64,000 bases of DNA from Fonticella tunisiensis (GCF_004364155.1 NZ_SOAZ01000009.1:1-64000), one strand, 5' to 3'. Positions 43,924 through 53,644 are shown, counted from the first letter of the stretch. The notes: a model not told the origin generated them from the sequence alone. Made by a program: numbers and translations.

Positions 43924-46302
43924 CTACAGGACTCCTCTGTAGAGGTGTCCCTTAGTAATTTTGCCCTTCAAACTTTCAAGAAGCCTTTCACCTGAATGCG
44001 TAAGATTGAAGTCCCCTTCCCATGCAGCATCTATGGCTTCTCTGTATGCCTTTACAACAAGCTCCGCCTCCTCAGGAGTTTCATCTAAAAAGCTTAAAAG
44101 CATATAATCCGCATTAACATCCATTATATCCTTAATGTGCTCTAAGGAACAGAGTATTTTGGAATTATATATGTGGCTTCTGCAGTACCAGTCTGTAACA
44201 ACAGGAAAATCCTCCCCTGTTCTGTCCTTAAGGTAGTGTATTTTATTTTCACAGAGGTCAGGGCAGCCTTCCCTTCCATGTCCCCTTGAACTTCCAATTG
44301 GGCAGTGCCTGCTCACCATAAGCTTTACCCTTCCATAGGAATAAACCATGGTTTTATTATTCGTCTTAAGTACCGTATTTTTTAGCTGATTAATGTTTAA
44401 CTCTGGAGAAAGCAGCGCTCCACAGTTTTTAAAGGTTTCACATGCTTGGGAGTTAAATACGTTAAAGCCCTTATCAAGGTAAACATCAAAGCCCATAGAT
44501 TTAAGCGCCGAGTAAAATCCCATGTTTCCACAAAGGGCCCTGTCTACTCCCATACCTTTAATCCCTTCAGCTTCCTTTTCAAGCTTCTTGTATTCCTCCA
44601 TTATAATCTCCGAATACCAGGGGTAAACTGCAGTCCTTCTGCCAACTGTGTTTAATACCTCTTCAAAGCTTCCGGAGTTTATCCTAAGCCTGTCGCCTCC
44701 AAAGAAAACGATATCGCATCCTGCCAGGGAGGCGGCCTCTGCAATTTCTATCCTTCCCGTTTGAACCGCAATCTCTGGCTTAACTTTTTTGGCTGCAGCA
44801 TTTAATTTAAAGTGTATTTTTTTATATTCCCTTCTTCCCTGAAGCTCATCCAAAAGGGAATTTATTGCATCCCTTCTAAGGCCGTTGAGCTTTGATACAG
44901 GTATAGCTATATCGTCATCCATATCAACGTCTATGTTTTCAAAGTAAAAGGGCGTATCCCCTGTTTTTGAAAGGGCATCCAAAGCCCTTTCCACCGATAA
45001 CGGTGCTTTTAATGCCCTTTCAGGCTCGTCTGACACCGACTGTGAGGATGCCTCGGACAGGTGATATATCTCAAACTTAATCCTCTGACCCTTATGGGCT
45101 GTAAACCTTCCATATATTGGTACCTTCCTTATGTTTTTACCTTTGAAGCTTTCCTCCGCCTCACGAACAAGCTTTATGTCGAGGGATTTATATAGTACAT
45201 CGCCCTTATTTGCACCTTCAAGGTAGATAACAGCAGTTTCACCGGCCTTTGCTTCCTCTACGTCCTTTCCATTTACCTTTATGGAGCCTACAGGAGCACC
45301 TGTGTTTTTGTTGAATATCTCAACTCCATCGCCAACTCTTAGGGGCTTTTTAAGAAGTATTGAAGCAAACTTGCCCCTTGAGGATACCACCCTTCCAAGA
45401 TAGGTTCCCCAGTTTTTAGGCCTCTCATAGGACATCATGTCCCTGCCCTGTCTTCCAAAAAGAAAGGCAGTTGTAAAGCCCCCTCTGTTAAAGGCCTGGG
45501 TCACCCTCTCCAAATCATCTTCACGCCTATTATTATCCAAAGCCCTTCTATAGGCTGATACCACCGTTGAAACATATTCAGGCCTTTTCATTCTTCCCTC
45601 TATTTTAAGGGAGTGAACCCCAGTTCCAACGAGTTTTTCTATAAATTCAAGGGTTGAAAGGTCCTTTGGGCTTAAATAATGAAGCCTTTCACTTTTATTG
45701 TCGATTGAATACTGCATTCTGCAGGGCTGGGCACACCTTCCCCTGTTTCCGCTTCGCCCGCCTATCATGCTGCTAAAGAGGCACTGCCCTGAAAAGCTTA
45801 TGCAGAGGGCGCCGTGTATAAAGACCTCAATTTCAGCCTTTGTATTTTTTACGATATTATCTATTTCATCTAAGCTCAGTTCCCTTGACAGCACAACCCT
45901 TTTTAACCCCATTTCATAGAGAGTATTCACTGAATCGAGGTTATGGGCTGTCATCTGGGTGCTTCCGTGCAGCTCAAAGTCAGGAAGGTGTTCCCTTAAT
46001 GCCTTTAAAAAGCCTGTATCCTGAATTATAAGGGCATCAACTCCCTGAGAATATAAAAATGATGCATATTCAAGGGCACTTTCAATTTCATCATTTCTAA
46101 GCAGTGTATTCATTGTAACATAAACCTTAACGTTATATGCATGGCAGAATTTAACCGCCTCTATCATCTCTTTCCTGTCGAAGTTGCCTGCAGACGCCCT
46201 TGCTGAAAATTCCTTTCCGCCTATATATACTGCATTTGCTCCATTTAAAACAGCTGCCCTGAGGCTTTCAAAATCACCTGCAGGGGCTAAGAGTTCAACC
46301 AT
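43924..46302 (-). CDS. U32-family peptidase-like protein with DUF3656 (RlhA/YdcP-like)
   Basis: 792 aa. N-terminal U32 domain: VELLAPAGDFESLRAAVLNGANAVYIGG, HGSTQMTAHN, and CISFSGQCLFSSMIGGRSGNRGRCAQPC split into the conserved Cys cluster. DUF3656 and a second U32-like half (SRHCPIGSSRGHG, CPDLCENK) follow. The E. coli relative RlhA hydroxylates 23S rRNA C2501, which is a better guess than proteolysis. The start at 46302 follows GGGAGAG; the frame open further upstream is MITE sequence. Confidence 0.9.
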   Translation of the reverse strand: MVELLAPAGDFESLRAAVLNGANAVYIGGKEFSARASAGNFDRKEMIEAVKFCHAYNVKVYVTMNTLLRNDEIESALEYASFLYSQGVDALIIQDTGFLKALREHLPDFELHGSTQMTAHNLDSVNTLYEMGLKRVVLSRELSLDEIDNIVKNTKAEIEVFIHGALCISFSGQCLFSSMIGGRSGNRGRCAQPCRMQYSIDNKSERLHYLSPKDLSTLEFIEKLVGTGVHSLKIEGRMKRPEYVSTVVSAYRRALDNNRREDDLERVTQAFNRGGFTTAFLFGRQGRDMMSYERPKNWGTYLGRVVSSRGKFASILLKKPLRVGDGVEIFNKNTGAPVGSIKVNGKDVEEAKAGETAVIYLEGANKGDVLYKSLDIKLVREAEESFKGKNIRKVPIYGRFTAHKGQRIKFEIYHLSEASSQSVSDEPERALKAPLSVERALDALSKTGDTPFYFENIDVDMDDDIAIPVSKLNGLRRDAINSLLDELQGRREYKKIHFKLNAAAKKVKPEIAVQTGRIEIAEAASLAGCDIVFFGGDRLRINSGSFEEVLNTVGRRTAVYPWYSEIIMEEYKKLEKEAEGIKGMGVDRALCGNMGFYSALKSMGFDVYLDKGFNVFNSQACETFKNCGALLSPELNINQLKNTVLKTNNKTMVYSYGRVKLMVSRHCPIGSSRGHGREGCPDLCENKIHYLKDRTGEDFPVVTDWYCRSHIYNSKILCSLEHIKDIMDVNADYMLLSFLDETPEEAELVVKAYREAIDAAWEGDFNLTHSGERLLESLKGKITKGHLYRGVL

Positions 46303-46369
46303 CCATATCTCTCCCTGAAACAAGTTAATTTTACTCGTTGTGCCAGATAAATTTACAGATCGGCGCTGC

Positions 46370-46554
46370 GATAAAAAATATATTTCATTCACCAACACGC
46401 TTAGCGAAGAAGTTCTAAGGCTCGCGATTTGAAAAATCAAGAACTTTCGTTAAACTCGCCTTGCTTAAGTCACGAAAGTTCCAGGATTTTTCTGCATCCC
46501 TTCGCCAAGAACTTCTATCTCTAAGCTTTATGTGAATTTCATATATTTTTTATC
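46370..46554. mobile_element. 185-bp palindromic MITE-like element, copy A
   Basis: Terminal inverted repeats start GATAAAAAATATAT and end ATATATTTTTTATC. Inside is a second inverted repeat, GAACTTTCGT (46441-46450) / ACGAAAGTTC (46472-46481). It matches the element at 49940-50124 in reverse orientation and has the same length. No coding capacity. A 59-bp stretch ending at its left terminus (46328-46386) is repeated at 49751-49809. It fills most of the 389-bp gap before the U32 gene. Confidence 0.88.
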
Positions 46555-46664
46555 TTCGCTCAGCCCCTGAACCAGCACAACGGATTAATTTTATAATCAG
46601 TTATCATACAATTAAATTATACACAAATATATAAAAAATACAAAAACAAGGTTTAAAATTAAAA

Positions 46665-46687
46665 AAAGCCCAGCAGTGCTGAGCTTT
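46665..46687 (-). terminator. Terminator of the 46692-47438 gene
   Basis: AAAGC/GCTTT and CAGC/GCTG stem followed by seven T residues on the minus strand. Confidence 0.75.
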
Positions 46688-46691
46688 GATG

Positions 46692-47438
46692 TTAACAGTC
46701 AAGTACTGTTCCGGTAATGCAGATATCCTGATGTATTCCAATCTTATCGATAATATCGGCGAATACTGAAATGAGCGCCTTGGTTCCTGAAATTGGATTT
46801 GCAAGATCACCGCAGTTGCATGTCCCCAAAACATCAGTATCAATATCCGTGGACTTAATAACAATTACAGACTGCAATGTTGGATCATCAAATACCTTGC
46901 ATGGAATTACTCCAACCCAGTTTGGATCGTCTAATGGAACATCCTTGGTCCACTGGAAGAATTCCTGTCCGCCAACTGTTACAATTTCAAGCTTCTCGTT
47001 GTCTCCAAAGGAAATTGGGAACAAAACACTTTTATCCGTCGGGTTATCGTCCAAATCAAGTAGGCATGCCTTTGCTGGGACGTCCTGCGGTAGTACAATT
47101 ACATCGAAGGTATCATCACCAAATTGTGCAACCATGAAAAGTTTGAATCTTATCATAAGTCTTACTTTGTGTTTGCATATAATTAACTGCTCTGTGTCGA
47201 TGTTTATAAGTTTTTTCATGTTAAAACATTGAAGCTTTTTTTCATCCTGGTCGTGAATGCAGAGTCGGAGTGGAACTTTTTCTTCTGTTCCATTTGTGTT
47301 CACTAAAAAAAGTATTTCCTCTGATCCCTCCGGTCCCCATTTAGCAATTATTCTTTTAGCATAAATTTCAAGGGGCTCAGGATTTGCATTGTCACAAATT
47401 GGTACAAAATTCTGATCGCAGTCACAGCTAACGCTCAT
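46692..47438 (-). CDS. Hypothetical protein with Cys-rich ends, possibly SPOCS-like
   Basis: 248 aa, beta-rich, no signal peptide. The N-terminus MSVSCDCDQNFVPIC and the C-terminal CNCG and final C are unusual. The middle (KHKVRLMIRFKLFMVAQF then DVIVLPQDVPA) has a strand pattern that recalls the SPOCS/DUF3794 domain of spore-coat and cortex proteins, but the match is weak. The AGGAGG ribosome site is well spaced. It sits in a three-gene insert between zapA and the U32 gene. Confidence 0.65.
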   Translation of the reverse strand: MSVSCDCDQNFVPICDNANPEPLEIYAKRIIAKWGPEGSEEILFLVNTNGTEEKVPLRLCIHDQDEKKLQCFNMKKLINIDTEQLIICKHKVRLMIRFKLFMVAQFGDDTFDVIVLPQDVPAKACLLDLDDNPTDKSVLFPISFGDNEKLEIVTVGGQEFFQWTKDVPLDDPNWVGVIPCKVFDDPTLQSVIVIKSTDIDTDVLGTCNCGDLANPISGTKALISVFADIIDKIGIHQDICITGTVLDC

Positions 47439-47513
47439 TTTTCTACCTCCTAAACTTATTTCGGCTATGTTTGATATCTAATGCATACTATGCAGTTTAT
47501 ATTGATTATGTTA

Positions 47514-47951
47514 CTACGACTGCTTCTTTTTAAATATGCCTGATAAAAATCCTCCTTCAAAATTGGAAGTAACCAATACCTTTTCTTTTATCAGATCAAC
47601 CATTCCAACAAGAAGGGAAATCTGACTATCAATTACTGCCTTGTACTCTCTAGTATTTTGTTTTATTTCCTCGAGATTGTTTTTTATCAAATCCACTTCT
47701 TCCTTTAGCCTTTCCAAATCAGAATAAATATCCTGCAAATCCTTTAAATTTTCCGTTTCACCTCCATCTCTGCTTTCGATTTTATTTTGTACCTGACTCC
47801 TTAATTTTGGCATCTGATCCAGGGTCCTGGTTGTGTTACCATTAAACCCGGTTTCCGCTGCATAATTTCCACCATCTCTAATAACTTTTTTCCACCCGCT
47901 GCTATATTCATAATTTTCAGGCTTTATTTCAAAAACCTTCATATTGTTCAC
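47514..47951 (-). CDS. Hypothetical coiled-coil protein, 145 aa
   Basis: The N-terminal 60 residues are polar (YEYSSGWKKVIRDGGNYAA, NTTRTLDQMPKLRSQ). Residues about 65-125 form a heptad-type coiled coil (LKDLQDIYSDLERLKEEVD). The tail is FLSGIFKKKQS. The site AGAGGTG precedes the ATG. No recognised family. Likely acts with the neighbouring coiled-coil and Cys-rich proteins, which are spaced as separate transcription units or a loose operon. Confidence 0.6.
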   Translation of the reverse strand: MNNMKVFEIKPENYEYSSGWKKVIRDGGNYAAETGFNGNTTRTLDQMPKLRSQVQNKIESRDGGETENLKDLQDIYSDLERLKEEVDLIKNNLEEIKQNTREYKAVIDSQISLLVGMVDLIKEKVLVTSNFEGGFLSGIFKKKQS

Positions 47952-48059
47952 CTCTGGGATAATTCTATAATATAATATTCATGAAGAATAAATTGGGTTC
48001 TTCATATTTATTACTTTTAACATTAAAGTAAAAAAATTAGGATATGTAATTTACATACC

Positions 48060-48974
48060 CTAACCTTTATTCATAAACTTCTTAATTTTATCCTTCCATG
48101 TGTTTTTTTCCTTATCAACCCTTAATAAAAGCTCATTTCTTTCCTTTTTTAGCGACTTAATCTCATCCATATTTCTTGAATTTTCAACCTCAAGAAGATT
48201 TACCCTTTTTTGTTCCTTTTCATATTTTTCCTCCATTTCCTTTAACCTTTCAAGGAGTCTTGTACACTCTTTTGACAATAAATCATTCTTTCTTTTTTCA
48301 TCGAGATACTGCATAGTAAGGGCATTTATATCGTTTTCTTTTCTCTCTATCTCTTCCTTCAATCTGCTGTTTTCCTCCTCCAGCCAATCAAGCCTTTTGG
48401 AAAGGGCCCTTGTAATGTCATCAAGGTGATTAATATAATTTCTTATATCTGAACTTGAATTTTCGCTGCTTACAGCCACCTGATTCAAGCTCAATTCATC
48501 AAAATTTATCCTTTTCTTATCCTCCAAGTAAATACACCTCTCCTTTAAAAGGTTGACAACAAGAAATGATGACACAGCTATGCTTAAAGTGCTGCCCGTT
48601 AGATCAATATCAAATTTCCCCGTCAGTCTCCTTATATATGCCACAAAATTCCCCTGGCGGAATTCATCTGAATAGGGCATTGGATTAAAGCTGTCCTTAA
48701 AAATTCTTACAAAAACCTCTTCCTCAAGTATAGAAGAATAGGTCGATACCTCACCCTTTTCTTCAAGATAATATGTAAAATATATATCAAGCCTTGCAGT
48801 TACATCTACATATTTATACGCCGGCGTACAGGATATGTTAAAAATCCTTTCTTTATGATCTATTACATTTTTTATGTTGATTCCTTTTTCAGCATCAAAT
48901 TTTATCGTTTTTGTAAAAATCTTATGGTTTCCTCTATACCTCGATTTAACTACCTTTTCAACGATTACAGGCAT
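48060..48974 (-). CDS. Hypothetical protein, beta domain plus long coiled coil
   Basis: 304 aa. Residues 1-165 are beta-rich with a strand pattern (VDVTARLDIYFTYYLEEKG, EEEVFVRIF) loosely like SPOCS/DUF3794. Residues about 180-300 are a continuous charged coiled coil (LDWLEEENSRLKEEIERKEN and onward). No signal peptide. The SD sequence is a weak GGGG before the ATG. Family not recognised. It is the first gene of the insert next to zapA. Confidence 0.65.
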   Translation of the reverse strand: MPVIVEKVVKSRYRGNHKIFTKTIKFDAEKGINIKNVIDHKERIFNISCTPAYKYVDVTARLDIYFTYYLEEKGEVSTYSSILEEEVFVRIFKDSFNPMPYSDEFRQGNFVAYIRRLTGKFDIDLTGSTLSIAVSSFLVVNLLKERCIYLEDKKRINFDELSLNQVAVSSENSSSDIRNYINHLDDITRALSKRLDWLEEENSRLKEEIERKENDINALTMQYLDEKRKNDLLSKECTRLLERLKEMEEKYEKEQKRVNLLEVENSRNMDEIKSLKKERNELLLRVDKEKNTWKDKIKKFMNKG

Positions 48975-49032
48975 GCTTTAACCCCAATAAAATGGCTTTA
49001 CTTATATATATGTTGCAAGTTTCAAAAAAATA

Positions 49033-49047
49033 AGGGCTTTATGCCCT
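49033..49047 (-). terminator. Terminator of zapA
   Basis: AGGGC / GCCCT stem with TAAAT-type loop followed by a T-rich tract on the minus strand, overlapping the zapA stop. Confidence 0.6.
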
Positions 49048-49657
49048 AGATGCCTCTTTTTTTACTCTGAAGCTCCTTAAGATCCTTTAAGTCCTTTTTT
49101 ACCCTTACAAGCTCAATCTGGCTTTCAAGGAGCTGATCCTTAAGATTTGCAATGTTTTCATGGGTCTGGGATATTTCCTTCTCCAACTTTTCGTTTTGCT
49201 CTCTGAGATAAGCATTTTCTTTGATGAGTTTTTCGTATTCGGAATTGTTTTTTATATAATTTTCATACAATTCATCGTAATCCTTTTTAAGCGTATTTAC
49301 ATCAGCTTCCTTTTCCTGCTGAAGCTTCACGTAACTTTCATACTCTTCCTTAAGCCTATCATATGCTTCCTTCAGTTCTTCATAATCGCGTTTTAATTTC
49401 TTAATCTTTTCCTCAGGCTCACTGAGGGATCTTTTTAAAACCTCAACTTCCCTGCGGGTTTTAAATAGTTCATCCGTTATGGTAAGAGCAGAAAGTACTG
49501 CTGATGACGTGTTACTGTGCTTAGGATTACCATATAATATTTCTTTAACCTTCTTATCCACAAAATTGGCTATGGAGAAGAGGTAGTCTTCTGATTCATC
49601 GCCGGTTAAAGTATATTCAGCTCCGTTTATTTTAACAGTAACCTTGTTTTTTGTCAT
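49046..49657 (-). CDS. zapA: Cell division protein ZapA with extended coiled coil
   Basis: Residues 1-90 are a ZapA domain (KVTVKINGAEYTLTGDESEDYLFSIANFVDKKVKEI split by family conservation, then ALTITDELFKTRREVEVL), which bundles FtsZ filaments. A long coiled coil of about 110 residues follows, making 203 aa, about twice the usual ZapA length. The ATG at 49657 follows GAGGGTG; the earlier frame has no site. The pheT-zapA neighbourhood is the conserved clostridial order. Confidence 0.87.
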   Translation of the reverse strand: MTKNKVTVKINGAEYTLTGDESEDYLFSIANFVDKKVKEILYGNPKHSNTSSAVLSALTITDELFKTRREVEVLKRSLSEPEEKIKKLKRDYEELKEAYDRLKEEYESYVKLQQEKEADVNTLKKDYDELYENYIKNNSEYEKLIKENAYLREQNEKLEKEISQTHENIANLKDQLLESQIELVRVKKDLKDLKELQSKKRGI

Positions 49658-49750
49658 AGCAAGCACCCTCTCAATATTATTCAAACTTACTCCATTAATC
49701 ATTCTACACGGAATAGAAAAATCCTGCATTTTATTTATATTTTATCATTA

Positions 49751-49860
49751 ATTTTGCTTGTTGTGCTAGATAAATTTACAGATCGGCGCTGCGATAAAAA
49801 ATATATTTCGGTCGCTGCTACGCTTCGAATGAAATAAAATTCACCATAAGATTATGAAAA
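49751..49860. repeat. Partial palindromic element with shared 59-bp flank
   Basis: Positions 49751-49809 repeat 46328-46386 with three mismatches, including TTTACAGATCGGCGCTGCG and the GATAAAAAATATAT terminus. The following bases diverge. It looks like an older, partly deleted copy next to the full element at 49940. Confidence 0.8.
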
Positions 49861-49939
49861 CAGTTTCAATAGTAATAATCTAAGCTTAAGTTAAGAAAGC
49901 TTTTATATTTACATTAACGTTTTGCAGTATCTAAGGGTC

Positions 49940-50124
49940 GATAAAAAATATATGAAATTCACATAAGGCGTGCAACTAGAAGTTCTAGGCGAAGGGATGC
50001 AGAAAAATCCTGGAACTTTCGTGACTTAAGAGAAGCGAGTTTAACGAAAGTTCTTGATTTTTCAAATCCCGAGCCTTAGAACTTCTTTGCTAAGCTTTCT
50101 GGTGAATGAAATATATTTTTTATC
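49940..50124. mobile_element. 185-bp palindromic MITE-like element, copy B
   Basis: Reverse-complement counterpart of the element at 46370-46554, exactly the same length, with matching termini and inner GAACTTTCGT / ACGAAAGTTC repeat. It lies in the 567-bp gap between the zapA start and the pheT stop. No coding capacity. Confidence 0.88.
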
Positions 50125-50194
50125 GCAGCGTCGGCCTGTAGATATTTTCTACTTTTATTTCAATGTTTTTTTCAGATCAGTAGAATAAATATAC

Positions 50195-50215
50195 AGGCCC
50201 GGCTGAGCCGGGCCT
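50195..50215. terminator. Hairpin after pheT
   Basis: Perfect 9-bp GC-rich arms AGGCCCGGC / GCCGGGCCT with a TGA loop just past pheT. No strong T-run. Confidence 0.6.
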
Positions 50216-50224
50216 CATCTATTA

Positions 50225-52591
50225 TCATCTTAGCTGTGCTTTAAGCTTTTCTGAAAGGGCCTTAACTATCTTTTCGTGAACTCTGTTTACTTCCTCATCC
50301 TTAAGGGTACCGTTTTCTTTTCTATATACAATTGAGTATGCAACGCTCTTTAAACCCTCCGGTATCTGTTTGCCCTTGTATACGTCAAACAGCTTAATCG
50401 ATTCTATAAGCTCCCTGCCGGCCCTCATGATCACGTTTTCTATCTCACCAACTGTTACATCATCTGAAATGAGCATTGCTATGTCCCTTGTAACCGATGG
50501 GAACTTTGGAAGGGCCCTATACTTTCTTTCAAGCCTTGACGCTTCAAATATGGTTTTAAGGTCTATTTCAGCAACATATACCCTCTCATCCTCAAATCCG
50601 TAGTTTTCCGAAACATCGGGATGAACCTCTCCGAGGAAGCCCGCAGGCTTTCTTCTAACCATAAGCCTTGCACATCTTCCAGGGTGGAAGGTTGGGTTTT
50701 CGCCTTCACTTTCAAAGTCTACCCTGTCAACTCCAAGCACCGATAAAAGGTTTTCAATTACGCCCTTTAGGCTGTAGAAATCTACATTTCCATACATTCC
50801 TATTACAAGGCGATCCCTCTCATCTGGAAGAATGTCATCCTGTGGAAGGTATACCCTTGCTATTTCAAAAATGCCTGCCTCCTTTATACCCCTCGCATAG
50901 TTTCTTCCAAGAACCTCCATCATAGATGGAATTCCTGTGGTTCTCATTATGCTGAAGTCTTCCCCCAGGGGATTTGATATAACAACGGCCTTTCTTAGGG
51001 GATCATCCTCCTTAAGCCTTATTGAATCGAATACCTTTGGGCTTGTGAAGGAGTAAGTTATCCCTTCATAAAGCCCTGAAGAGACCATAGTGTTTTTAAC
51101 GGTTTCAATGAGCTTTTGTTCAGTTGTTTTTATGGCCTCTACTGCCTCGCCCTTGATTTTAACAGAAGGTATGTTGTTATAGCCATATATCCTTGCTATC
51201 TCCTCGGCTATGTCCTCCTTTATTCTCACATCCTGCCTGAAGGTTGGCACTTCAATTTTTAGGATTTCTTCTCCTTCAACCTTCATTTCAAGGCTTTCAA
51301 GTATCTCCTTCATCCTTGAAACTTCCACATCCGTTCCAAGGAAGCTGTTTATCCACTCAGGCGACACCTCAAGCCTGTGTGGTTCTAATCTTTTAGGATA
51401 TACATCTATTACTCCTCCAACTACTTCCCCTGCTCCAATGAGTTCAACAAGGTGGCATGCACGTTTCATAGCAATTTCAGCAAGGTTTGGGTCTATATCC
51501 TTTTCAAATCTTGTAGATGCCTCTGTCCTCAAGCCAAGCTTTTTGGAGGTTATTCTTATATTTGAGCCGTTGAAGTTTGCTATTTCAAATACTATTGTGT
51601 TTGTGTCATCCTTAACCTCGGAGTTCTGTCCTCCCATAACACCTGCTATTCCAACCGCCTTTGCACCGTCGGCAATTACAAGCATTGATGAGTCAAGGCT
51701 GCGTTCAACGCCGTCCAATGTTATAAACCTTTCATTGTCCTCTGCCCTTCTTACTATTATCTTCTTTCCATCTATATATCTATAGTCGAAGGCATGCATT
51801 GGCTGTCCGAGCTCCAGCATGACATAGTTTGTAATGTCAACTATATTGTTTATGGACCTCACTCCTGCCTCCTCAAGCCTCTGCTTCATCCACTCGGGAG
51901 ACGGCCCTACTTTTACATTTTTAATCATCTTTGCAATATATCTTCTGCAAAGTGGATCCTGTATTTCAACGGAAAGATAGTTCCTTATCGTATCCTCATC
52001 CTCTTTAAAGGAAGTTTCAACGGGCTTTAAAGCTGCTTTAAAGGTTGCAGCGGCTTCCCTTGCAATTCCGTAAACTCCAAAACAGTCAGGCCTGTTTGAA
52101 GTTATCTCAAAATCTATAACTCCACCTGTTAATCCGAGTACGTCCTTAACATCTACACCTATCGGGGTATCCTCTGGAAGTATCATAATCCCATGAACTG
52201 AATCCTCATTCGCAATTCCAAGTTCAAACTCAGAGCACATCATTCCGTTGGATTCAACTCCCCTGAGCTTTCCCCTTTTAATTTTAATCCCCCCTGGAAG
52301 GGTAGAGCCGTGAAGCGCAACAGGAACAATATCCCCTTCCTTTATGTTTGTTGCCCCTGTTACTATTTGAATAACCTCATCCTTAACGTCTACCTGGCAT
52401 ACCTGAAGCTTATCTGCATCTGGATGCTTTTCCCTTTTTATTATTTTTCCCGTAACCCCCCTGCTTATTTCTCTTCCGAACTCCTCAACCTCCTCAACCT
52501 TTGAGCCTGAAAGGGTTAATGCATCTGCCACCTCCCTTATATCCTTATCTAAATCAACGTAATCCAGAAGCCATTTATACGGAACCTTCAT
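50225..52591 (-). CDS. pheT: Phenylalanyl-tRNA synthetase, beta subunit
   Basis: 788 aa. N-terminal tRNA-binding OB domain (about 40-150, KHPDADKLQVCQVD), B3/B4 editing domain (RRYIAKMIKNV, HAFDYRYIDG), B5 domain (TFRQDVRIKEDIAEEIARIYGYNN) and C-terminal FDX-ACB anticodon-binding domain (PSVTRDIAMLISDDV). It pairs with PheS as alpha2beta2 to charge tRNA-Phe. 16 bp after pheS with a GGAGGG site; controlled by the T-box upstream of pheS. Confidence 0.97.
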   Translation of the reverse strand: MKVPYKWLLDYVDLDKDIREVADALTLSGSKVEEVEEFGREISRGVTGKIIKREKHPDADKLQVCQVDVKDEVIQIVTGATNIKEGDIVPVALHGSTLPGGIKIKRGKLRGVESNGMMCSEFELGIANEDSVHGIMILPEDTPIGVDVKDVLGLTGGVIDFEITSNRPDCFGVYGIAREAAATFKAALKPVETSFKEDEDTIRNYLSVEIQDPLCRRYIAKMIKNVKVGPSPEWMKQRLEEAGVRSINNIVDITNYVMLELGQPMHAFDYRYIDGKKIIVRRAEDNERFITLDGVERSLDSSMLVIADGAKAVGIAGVMGGQNSEVKDDTNTIVFEIANFNGSNIRITSKKLGLRTEASTRFEKDIDPNLAEIAMKRACHLVELIGAGEVVGGVIDVYPKRLEPHRLEVSPEWINSFLGTDVEVSRMKEILESLEMKVEGEEILKIEVPTFRQDVRIKEDIAEEIARIYGYNNIPSVKIKGEAVEAIKTTEQKLIETVKNTMVSSGLYEGITYSFTSPKVFDSIRLKEDDPLRKAVVISNPLGEDFSIMRTTGIPSMMEVLGRNYARGIKEAGIFEIARVYLPQDDILPDERDRLVIGMYGNVDFYSLKGVIENLLSVLGVDRVDFESEGENPTFHPGRCARLMVRRKPAGFLGEVHPDVSENYGFEDERVYVAEIDLKTIFEASRLERKYRALPKFPSVTRDIAMLISDDVTVGEIENVIMRAGRELIESIKLFDVYKGKQIPEGLKSVAYSIVYRKENGTLKDEEVNRVHEKIVKALSEKLKAQLR

Positions 52592-52607
52592 GTTATCCCT
52601 CCTGTTT

Positions 52608-53627
52608 CTAGAACTGTTTCAAAAATCTCACATCATTTTCATATAAAAGCCTTATATCATCAATCCCGTACTTCGCCATAACGATTCTATCAAGCCCCAT
52701 TCCAAAGGCAAAGCCGCTGTAAACTTCCGGATCTATCCCCCCAGCCCTTAAAACGTCGGGGTGAACCATTCCTCCTCCAAGGATTTCAACCCATCCGGAG
52801 CCTTTGCAGACTCTGCATCCATCTCCTCCGCATACAAAGCATGATACGTCAACTTCGCATGATGGCTCTGTAAACGGGAAATGGTGGGGCCTGAATTTTG
52901 TTTTTGTTTTCTCCCCAAAAAATCTCTTTGCAAAGGTATCAAGGGTACCCTTAAGGTTTGCCATTGTTATCCCCTTATCAACAACCAGGCCTTCTATCTG
53001 GAAAAATATTGGGGAATGCGTTGCATCTGAGGCATCTGAGCGGTAAACCTTTCCCGGAACTATTACCCTTATAGGAGGTTTCGTTTTTTCCATCGTTCTT
53101 ACCTGCACAGGGGAAGTCTGTGTTCTTAAAACTACCCTGTCATTTATATAGAATGTATCCTGTTCATCCCTTGCAGGATGGTTCTTTGGAATATTTAAAG
53201 CCTCAAAATTGTAGTAGTCAAGTTCCACTTCAGGACCCTCTGCAACTGAGAATCCCATTCCAAAGAATATCTCTCTTATTTCGTCCAAAACCTTGGTAAC
53301 CGGATGAAGGCCTCCTATAACGTTTGCTCTTCCTGGCATTGTAACGTCTATCTTTTCCTGTGAAAGCCTTATATTCTTTTCTCTATCCTTAATTTTTCTT
53401 TTAGCCTCTTCAAGGGCTCCCTCTATTTCCTCCCTCACCTCATTGGCTGTTTTGCCTATTACAGGCCTTTCCTCAGGGGAAAGGGAGCCCATTCCTCTTA
53501 GGATTGACGTTAAAAGGCCCTTTTTACCGAGATATTTAACCCTTACTTCATCGAGTTCCTGGCTGTTTGAAGCCTTTCCTACTTCTTCAAGGGCTTCAAT
53601 TTTTATTTTCTCAAGCTGTTCCCTCAT
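52608..53627 (-). CDS. pheS: Phenylalanyl-tRNA synthetase, alpha subunit
   Basis: Class II synthetase catalytic subunit of 339 aa. N-terminal coiled coil (about 1-90), motif 2 region [20 protein letters not shown], and motif 3 [17 protein letters not shown]. It also has an insert with two CxxC pairs ([12 protein letters not shown]), a zinc-ribbon-like element seen in some Firmicute PheS. The ATG at 53627 is 7 bp from AAAGGAG; an ATG 6 bp upstream is too close. Confidence 0.96.
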   Translation of the reverse strand: MREQLEKIKIEALEEVGKASNSQELDEVRVKYLGKKGLLTSILRGMGSLSPEERPVIGKTANEVREEIEGALEEAKRKIKDREKNIRLSQEKIDVTMPGRANVIGGLHPVTKVLDEIREIFFGMGFSVAEGPEVELDYYNFEALNIPKNHPARDEQDTFYINDRVVLRTQTSPVQVRTMEKTKPPIRVIVPGKVYRSDASDATHSPIFFQIEGLVVDKGITMANLKGTLDTFAKRFFGEKTKTKFRPHHFPFTEPSCEVDVSCFVCGGDGCRVCKGSGWVEILGGGMVHPDVLRAGGIDPEVYSGFAFGMGLDRIVMAKYGIDDIRLLYENDVRFLKQF

Positions 53628-53644
53628 AACCATACTCCTTTCAA

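Noticed and set aside
46303-46440. N-terminal extension of the U32-family protein
   Set aside because: The extra 46 codons run into the MITE-like palindrome; MVELLAPAGD at 46302 is the family start.
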